From JACDAN01 sp963847235 (GTDB taxonomy: Bacteria > Actinomycetota > Thermoleophilia > Gaiellales > Gaiellaceae), in the NCBI GenBank assembly GCA_963847235.1, contig CAWJYU010000025.1:1-64000 (forward strand): DNA of 64,000 bases, written 5' to 3'. How positions within the stretch are numbered: position 1 is the first letter of the stretch; each line of letters begins with the position of its first letter. Positions 61,480-64,000 of the stretch are shown here, piece after piece. The translations under genes and the position numbers were made by a program. Below the pieces are notes generated by a model. The model saw only the letters and a list, made by a program, of their open reading frames with translations. It was not told the origin of the DNA and searched no databases.

Positions 61480-62439
61480 GTGCAGGAAACCCTGTCCGTA
61501 CCCAACACGGTCGCCGCCGAGCTGGCCTCGATCGGCGACGGCGTCCTCGAGCATCTGCGCGACCGGTTGCGCGTCGCGATCCACCTTCGTGGCAACAAGC
61601 TGACGATCGAGGGCGAGGACGACCAGGTCGGGCAGGTCCGGACGGTGATCGACGAGATCGTCGAGCTCGTGGAGGGCGGGCACGAGATCGGGCCGTCCAC
61701 GGTGGATGCCGTGCTCGGCGCCATGGATCAGGGCGAGGATGTCCGTGAGGTGTTCGAGGACGTCGTCTGGCGCCATCGCGGGAAGCGGATCGCGCCGAAG
61801 ACGGTGATGCAGAAGCGCTACGTCGACGCGATCCGGGACCACACGGTGACGTTCGGCGTCGGGCCGGCGGGGACCGGCAAGACGTACCTCGCGATGGCTC
61901 TCGCCGTCGCCGCGCTTCAGGAGCGCCAGGTGAACAGAATCATCCTCACGCGGCCCGCGGTCGAGGCCGGCGAGCGGCTCGGCTTCCTTCCCGGCGACCT
62001 GCTCGCGAAGGTCGATCCCTACCTGCGCCCGCTGTACGACGCGCTGTACGACATGCTCGAGGCGGACAGGCTCGGCTCGTACATGGAGCGCGGGATCATC
62101 GAGGTCGCGCCCCTCGCGTTCATGCGCGGCCGAACGCTGAACGACTCGTTCATCATCCTCGACGAGGCGCAGAACACGAGCCCGGAGCAGATGCAGATGT
62201 TCCTGACCCGGCTCGGGTTCGGCTCCAGGGTCGTCGTGACCGGCGACGTGACCCAGGTCGACCTCCCGAAGGAACAGGCCTCGGGGCTGATCCAGGTGCA
62301 CGACATCCTCGGAACCATCGAGGGGATCGCATTCATCCAGTTCGGACACGAGGACGTCGTCCGCCACAAGCTCGTGCAGCGGATCGTCGAGGCCTACAAG
62401 TCACACGCGGAGGAAACCGGCACCGCACGGCGGAGGTAG
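61480..62439 (+). CDS. PhoH-family ATPase
   Basis: 319 residues from GTG 61480. An N-terminal KH-like region (VAIHLRGNKLTIEGEDDQVG) precedes the ATPase: FGVGPAGTGKTYLAMALAVA (Walker A, residues 128-135), IILTRPAVEAGERLGFLPGD, LAKVDPYLRPLYDALYDMLE, FIILDEAQNTSPEQMQMFLT (Walker B) and TGDVTQVDLPKEQASGLIQV. This is the PhoH/YbeZ form, which occurs with the RNase YbeY in rRNA maturation and quality control. Here ybeY follows after four bases, matching the conserved pair. Confidence 0.92.
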   Translation: MQETLSVPNTVAAELASIGDGVLEHLRDRLRVAIHLRGNKLTIEGEDDQVGQVRTVIDEIVELVEGGHEIGPSTVDAVLGAMDQGEDVREVFEDVVWRHRGKRIAPKTVMQKRYVDAIRDHTVTFGVGPAGTGKTYLAMALAVAALQERQVNRIILTRPAVEAGERLGFLPGDLLAKVDPYLRPLYDALYDMLEADRLGSYMERGIIEVAPLAFMRGRTLNDSFIILDEAQNTSPEQMQMFLTRLGFGSRVVVTGDVTQVDLPKEQASGLIQVHDILGTIEGIAFIQFGHEDVVRHKLVQRIVEAYKSHAEETGTARRR

Positions 62440-62443
62440 CGCC

Positions 62444-62821
62444 GTGGTCGAAGTCGAGGTCTCGAACCGAAGCGGTGTCGCCGTGGACGAGGACGAGGCC
62501 AAGCGACTCACGCTGCGGGTGCTGGGGGAGGAAGGAGTTGCGGACGGCGAGCTCGGGCTCGCGTTCGTCGGCGGCGACGAGGCGCGGACCTTGAAGCGCG
62601 AGCACCTCGGAATCGACGAGACGCCGGACGTGCTCTCGTTTCCGATCGACGGCCGCGAGGAGCTCCCGGCCGGCATGCCGCGCCAGCTCGGCGATGTCGT
62701 CGTGTGTCCCGAAGTCGTCGGTGACGAGTGGCAGGAGCCGCTCGTCCACGGGCTCCTGCACCTGCTCGGCTACGACCACGGCGAGGAGATGGAGGCCCGA
62801 GAGGAGGCGCTTCGCTCGTGA
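62444..62821 (+). CDS. ybeY: Endoribonuclease YbeY
   Basis: 125 residues from GTG 62444. The zinc site HGLLHLLGYDHG has His102, His106 and His112 in the HxxxHxxxxxH spacing. TPDVLSFPIDGREELPAGMP and LGDVVVCPEVV are also typical. YbeY processes 16S rRNA 3' ends and takes part in ribosome quality control. It lies directly behind phoH, and its stop overlaps the next start (GTGA). Confidence 0.93.
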   Translation: MVEVEVSNRSGVAVDEDEAKRLTLRVLGEEGVADGELGLAFVGGDEARTLKREHLGIDETPDVLSFPIDGREELPAGMPRQLGDVVVCPEVVGDEWQEPLVHGLLHLLGYDHGEEMEAREEALRS

Positions 62822-63540
62822 ACGTCGGCCGTAGCCCCTCCGTCCTCCAGAGCTTCAACTTCGCGTTCGAGGGGATCATCCACGTGCTCCGCACCCAGCG
62901 GAACATGCGGATCCACTTCTTGATCGCCGCCGGAGTCCTGATCGCGGGACTCGTCGTCGGCGTCAGCCGCCTGGAGCTCGTGGTGCTCCTGATGGCGATC
63001 TCATTCGTACTGATTGCCGAGATGATCAACTCGGCGCTCGAGGCCGGGATCGACGTCGCGACGACGTCGTTCGACCCACTGGCCAAGCTGGCAAAAGACA
63101 TCGCCGCAGGCGCGGTCTTGATCGCGACGGTCAACGCGCTGGCCGTCGGCTACCTCGTCTTCGTCGACCGCATCAAGGACCCGAGCTCCCGGGCGATCGA
63201 CCGCCTGCGCGACGCGCCGACGGAGATCACTCTCGTCGCGCTGGTGCTCACGGTGATCCTCGTGATCGGCGCGAAGGCCTACACCGGGCGCGGTCGGCCA
63301 CTCCGCGGCGGCCTGCCCTCCGGGCATTCGGCGATCGCGTTCGCGGGCTGGATGGCCGCGACCTACATCCTCGGCGACTCGACTCACTGGTTCCTGATCT
63401 CGACGCTGACGTTCATCATGGCCTTGCTCGTGGCGCAGACTCGGGTCGAGGCCGGCTTCCACTCCTTCGTCGAGGTCCTCTCGGGAGGCGTGCTCGGTGC
63501 GCTCGTGACGCTCGTCCTCTTCCAGCTCTTCTGGTCGTGA
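62818..63540 (+). CDS. Diacylglycerol kinase fused to PAP2 phosphatase domain
   Basis: 240 residues from GTG 62818. The first ~125 are a DgkA-type (prokaryotic diacylglycerol/undecaprenol kinase) membrane domain: FNFAFEGIIHVLRTQRNMRI, HFLIAAGVLI, AEMINSALEAGIDVAT with the catalytic Glu, and LAKLAKDIAAGAVLIATVNA. The rest is a PAP2 membrane phosphatase: KAYTGRGRPLRGGLPSGHSA (KxxxxxxRP and PSGH motifs), THWFLISTLT and TRVEAGFHSFVEVLSGGVLG, with the last motif's usual Asp replaced. The two activities are opposite (lipid phosphorylation and dephosphorylation), so the fusion may recycle undecaprenyl or diacylglycerol carriers. It is joined to ybeY and cdd by GTGA overlaps. Confidence 0.87.
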   Translation: MNVGRSPSVLQSFNFAFEGIIHVLRTQRNMRIHFLIAAGVLIAGLVVGVSRLELVVLLMAISFVLIAEMINSALEAGIDVATTSFDPLAKLAKDIAAGAVLIATVNALAVGYLVFVDRIKDPSSRAIDRLRDAPTEITLVALVLTVILVIGAKAYTGRGRPLRGGLPSGHSAIAFAGWMAATYILGDSTHWFLISTLTFIMALLVAQTRVEAGFHSFVEVLSGGVLGALVTLVLFQLFWS

Positions 63541-63908
63541 CCGACGCGGATCGCGAGCTGCTGGAACGGGCGGACGCGGCAGCGGCGAACGCGTACGCGC
63601 CCTACTCCAGGTTCCGAGTCGGCGCAGCGGTGCGGACGCGCGACGGCCGAGTGTTCGTCGGCGTCAACGTCGAGAACGCGGCCTATCCGCTCGGGATCTG
63701 CGGCGAGAAGACGGCGCTTGCGGCGGCCGCGTCCGCCGGCGTGCGCCCGGGCGAGATCGAGGCGCTCGCCGTGAACGCCTCGCCGTGCGGCGGCTGCCGG
63801 CAGTGGTTCCACGAGTTCCGGATCGATCGCGTGATCTACCGACAGGCGGATGGCGGCGTCGCGGTGACGACGCCCGACGAGCTCCTGCCGGACACCTTCG
63901 AGCTGTGA
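63537..63908 (+). CDS. cdd: Cytidine deaminase
   Basis: 123 residues from GTG 63537. Catalytic features are complete: FRVGAAVRTRDGRVFVGVNV, ENAAYPLGICGEKTALAAAA with zinc ligand Cys55 and proton-shuttling Glu57 (the usual CAE is CGE here), and SPCGGCRQWFHEF with Cys84 and Cys87. It converts cytidine and deoxycytidine to uridine forms in pyrimidine salvage. The GTGA overlap with the kinase/PAP2 gene and the downstream era overlap repeat the ybeY-dgkA-cdd-era order of Gram-positive bacteria. Confidence 0.93.
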   Translation: MTDADRELLERADAAAANAYAPYSRFRVGAAVRTRDGRVFVGVNVENAAYPLGICGEKTALAAAASAGVRPGEIEALAVNASPCGGCRQWFHEFRIDRVIYRQADGGVAVTTPDELLPDTFEL

Positions 63909-64000
63909 AGTCGGGCTTCGTCGCCGTTGCGGGCCGGCCGAACGTCGGCAAGTCGACGCTGGTGAATGCGCTGGCGGGCGGCAAGGTGGCGATCACCTCG
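63905..64000 (+). CDS. era: GTPase Era, 3' truncated by the window edge
   Basis: Starts at GTG 63905 in a GTGA overlap with the cdd stop. The 32 visible codons read KSGFVAVAGRPNVGKSTLVN, then ALAGGKVAITS, giving the G1 P-loop GRPNVGKST typical of Era. Position behind dgkA-cdd supports Era rather than EngA or another TrmE-type GTPase. Era binds 16S rRNA during small-subunit assembly. The rest lies beyond the window. Confidence 0.88.
   Translation, partial: MKSGFVAVAGRPNVGKSTLVNALAGGKVAITS

Overview
The window is GC-rich throughout. GTG and TTG starts are common and neighbouring genes overlap tightly (ATGA, GTGA, TTGA). It carries NucS instead of a visible MutS/MutL, a bifunctional FO synthase (CofGH) for the F420 deazaflavin, an F420/FMN-type PPOX protein and many SHOCT, DUF6325 and DUF7144 proteins. 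This points to a high-GC actinobacterium, most likely of the Thermoleophilia (Gaiellales/Solirubrobacterales). That placement is inference from gene content. No rRNA, tRNA, CRISPR, phage or transposase gene was seen.

Layout. 1-7.9 kb: envelope proteins (two flippase-like LPG-synthase membrane proteins, a holin-like membrane domain joined to a phosphodiesterase, a DUF4239 protein, a lipoprotein, and SHOCT/DUF6325/PLDc_N small proteins). 8.0-10.9 kb: a formylglycine-generating enzyme (FGE) with a broken arylsulfatase and the 3' stump of a second FGE. 10.9-17.5 kb: transport and envelope genes, a zinc peptidase, NucS and a MarR regulator. 17.5-29 kb: ATP-grasp protein, hydrolase, oligopeptide-binding protein with LysR, a streptomycin-kinase-like protein, a NUDIX-fold regulator beside a BMP lipoprotein, a MoaD-like protein beside a BNR propeller, a PPOX protein, HMG-CoA-lyase-like enzyme and a nucleotide cyclase. 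29-32.7 kb: YyaL/DUF255 protein and a secreted sulfatase. 33-40.4 kb: livG-livF-[repeat]-livH-livM-livK-[repeat]-cofGH. 41-46 kb: leuS behind an attenuator-like leader, an HD-GYP response regulator, and an ECF sigma factor with a DUF4349 partner. 46-64 kb: a dense housekeeping block (comEA-comEC-holA, rpsT, murJ, lepA-hemW-hrcA-dnaJ-prmA-mtaB-HIT-yqeY, and phoH-ybeY-dgkA/PAP2-cdd-era).

The most notable non-coding features are these. A 165-bp near-palindromic element occurs twice, exactly bracketing livHMK, and shows a compensatory base change. A third, unrelated 165-bp palindrome lies at 14461-14625. A leader peptide containing Leu-Leu precedes alternative hairpins and an intrinsic terminator upstream of leuS. 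TANNNT -10 boxes recur 6-8 nt before start codons, as expected for leaderless mRNAs, often in divergent pairs only 4-23 bp apart. Several genes appear to start at CTG in CTGA overlaps, and livF appears to start at ATC.

Reading-frame breaks are frequent between 3 and 46 kb (about a dozen conserved genes) and absent from 46 to 64 kb. Many are probably indel errors of a long-read or metagenome assembly. The arylsulfatase/FGE remnant looks more like true decay. Genes with one break are typed CDS here, and those with several are typed pseudogene.
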